A stretch of DNA of 38,938 nt from JBGYPP01 sp041838515 (GTDB taxonomy: Bacteria; Bacillota; Clostridia; Lachnospirales; Lachnospiraceae). Made by a program: the position numbers and the translations under genes. The notes below the pieces were generated by a model. It was not told where the DNA came from, did not search any database, and saw only the letters and a program-made list of their open reading frames with translations. Positions within the stretch are counted from its first letter, which is position 1, and every line of letters starts with the position of its first letter. Location of the stretch: assembly GCA_041838515.1 (NCBI GenBank), contig JBGYPP010000086.1:1-38938 (forward strand), read 5' to 3'. Shown here one piece after another: positions 38,706 to 38,938 of this stretch.

Positions 38706-38938
38706 TTAAGCCCTGCCCTCCGCCAAATACGCCAGATTTCTGTAATTCTCCTCCTTGATAATACGGGCCAGGCCCATGGCCACGCTCATGGGCGCATTGG
38801 CCGCAGTATTGACATTCAGGCCGGTACCCTGCGCCAGCTTTTGCGCCAGATTGGCCACCTGGGAGCCTCCTCCGGTCAGATATATGCCCTGGCGGTAGAT
38901 GTCGGCAGACAGCTCCGGCGGCGTGCGCTCCAGTATCA
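38706..38938 (-). CDS. mreB: Actin-like protein MreB, C-terminal part
   Basis: Only the last 77 codons lie in the window; the start is beyond the right edge. The reading ILERTPPELSADIYRQGIYL followed by TGGGSQVANLAQKLAQG and NAPMSVAMGLARII is the C-terminal subdomain of MreB, the filament that guides elongation machinery, including the nucleotide-binding GGGS loop. mreC, mreD, PBP2 and rodA follow on the same strand, confirming the family. The stop is TAA at 38706-38708. Confidence 0.93.
   Translation of the reverse strand, partial: ILERTPPELSADIYRQGIYLTGGGSQVANLAQKLAQGTGLNVNTAANAPMSVAMGLARIIKEENYRNLAYLAEGRA

Noticed and set aside
1..38938. CRISPR arrays, tRNA or rRNA genes, insertion sequences and toxin-antitoxin or defence modules.
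   Set aside because: No regularly spaced repeats, cloverleaf-like segments, transposase or known defence motifs were seen on reading both strands.

Overview
The window is a gene-dense chromosomal segment of a low-to-mid GC Gram-positive anaerobe. The gene set and order fit class Clostridia, most likely a Lachnospiraceae-type organism, but the species cannot be named from this sequence. Support comes from the TIGR03960/TIGR03936 radical-SAM pair next to ribonuclease G, a Prp-cleaved L27 extension, a Cheo-box type LexA circuit with a YneA-like partner, RecU, SepF, a mreBCD-PBP2-minC-rodA-mgsA cluster and a very large PBP2. There are no tRNA or rRNA genes, CRISPR array, insertion sequence or prophage. 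The isoleucine codon AUA is used unusually heavily outside the ribosomal protein genes.

Layout. (a) 1-7.9 kb, plus strand: end of a short-chain dehydrogenase, a small membrane protein, an RluA-family pseudouridine synthase overlapping recU, the two radical-SAM linked proteins, rng, an orphan ParA-type ATPase and a NUDIX hydrolase. (b) 7.9-9.7 kb, minus: dtd behind an AI-2E family transporter. (c) 9.8-12.2 kb: a tyrosine recombinase, a LysM/YneA-like protein and lexA. The last two diverge from a 235-bp region holding two good promoters and at least four LexA-box-like sites. (d) 12.3-17.9 kb, minus: a branched-chain amino acid ABC transporter (livK, then a terminator and a new promoter, then livHMGF) ending in a cytidylate-kinase-like P-loop gene. 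(e) 18-22.3 kb, minus: rplU-prp-rpmA, a terminator, then obg-yhbY-nadD-yqeK-rsfS, a ribosome and translation cluster. (f) 22.3-25 kb, minus: a chemoreceptor with a complete amino-acid-binding dCache motif and a second cytidylate-kinase-like gene. (g) 25.1-31 kb, minus: PilT-like P-loop protein, membrane-fusion-like protein, PLP-binding YggS, SepF, AroB, LspA and RluD. (h) 31-38.9 kb, minus: the cell-elongation cluster mreB(partial)-mreC-mreD-PBP2-minC-rodA-mgsA followed by a D,D-carboxypeptidase.

Most of the window is housekeeping. I did not find a clearly new defence or mobile system. The items most worth a second look are: the compact SOS control region; minC with no minD/minE beside it; the sepF neighbourhood with aroB where ylmG/ylmH/divIVA are often found; a 63-bp in-frame palindromic segment inside the first pseudouridine synthase; a hairpin whose loop is a GTG that could be mistaken for a start codon; the roughly 250-residue insertion in PBP2; and the two cytidylate-kinase-like paralogues, one coupled to the amino acid transporter.
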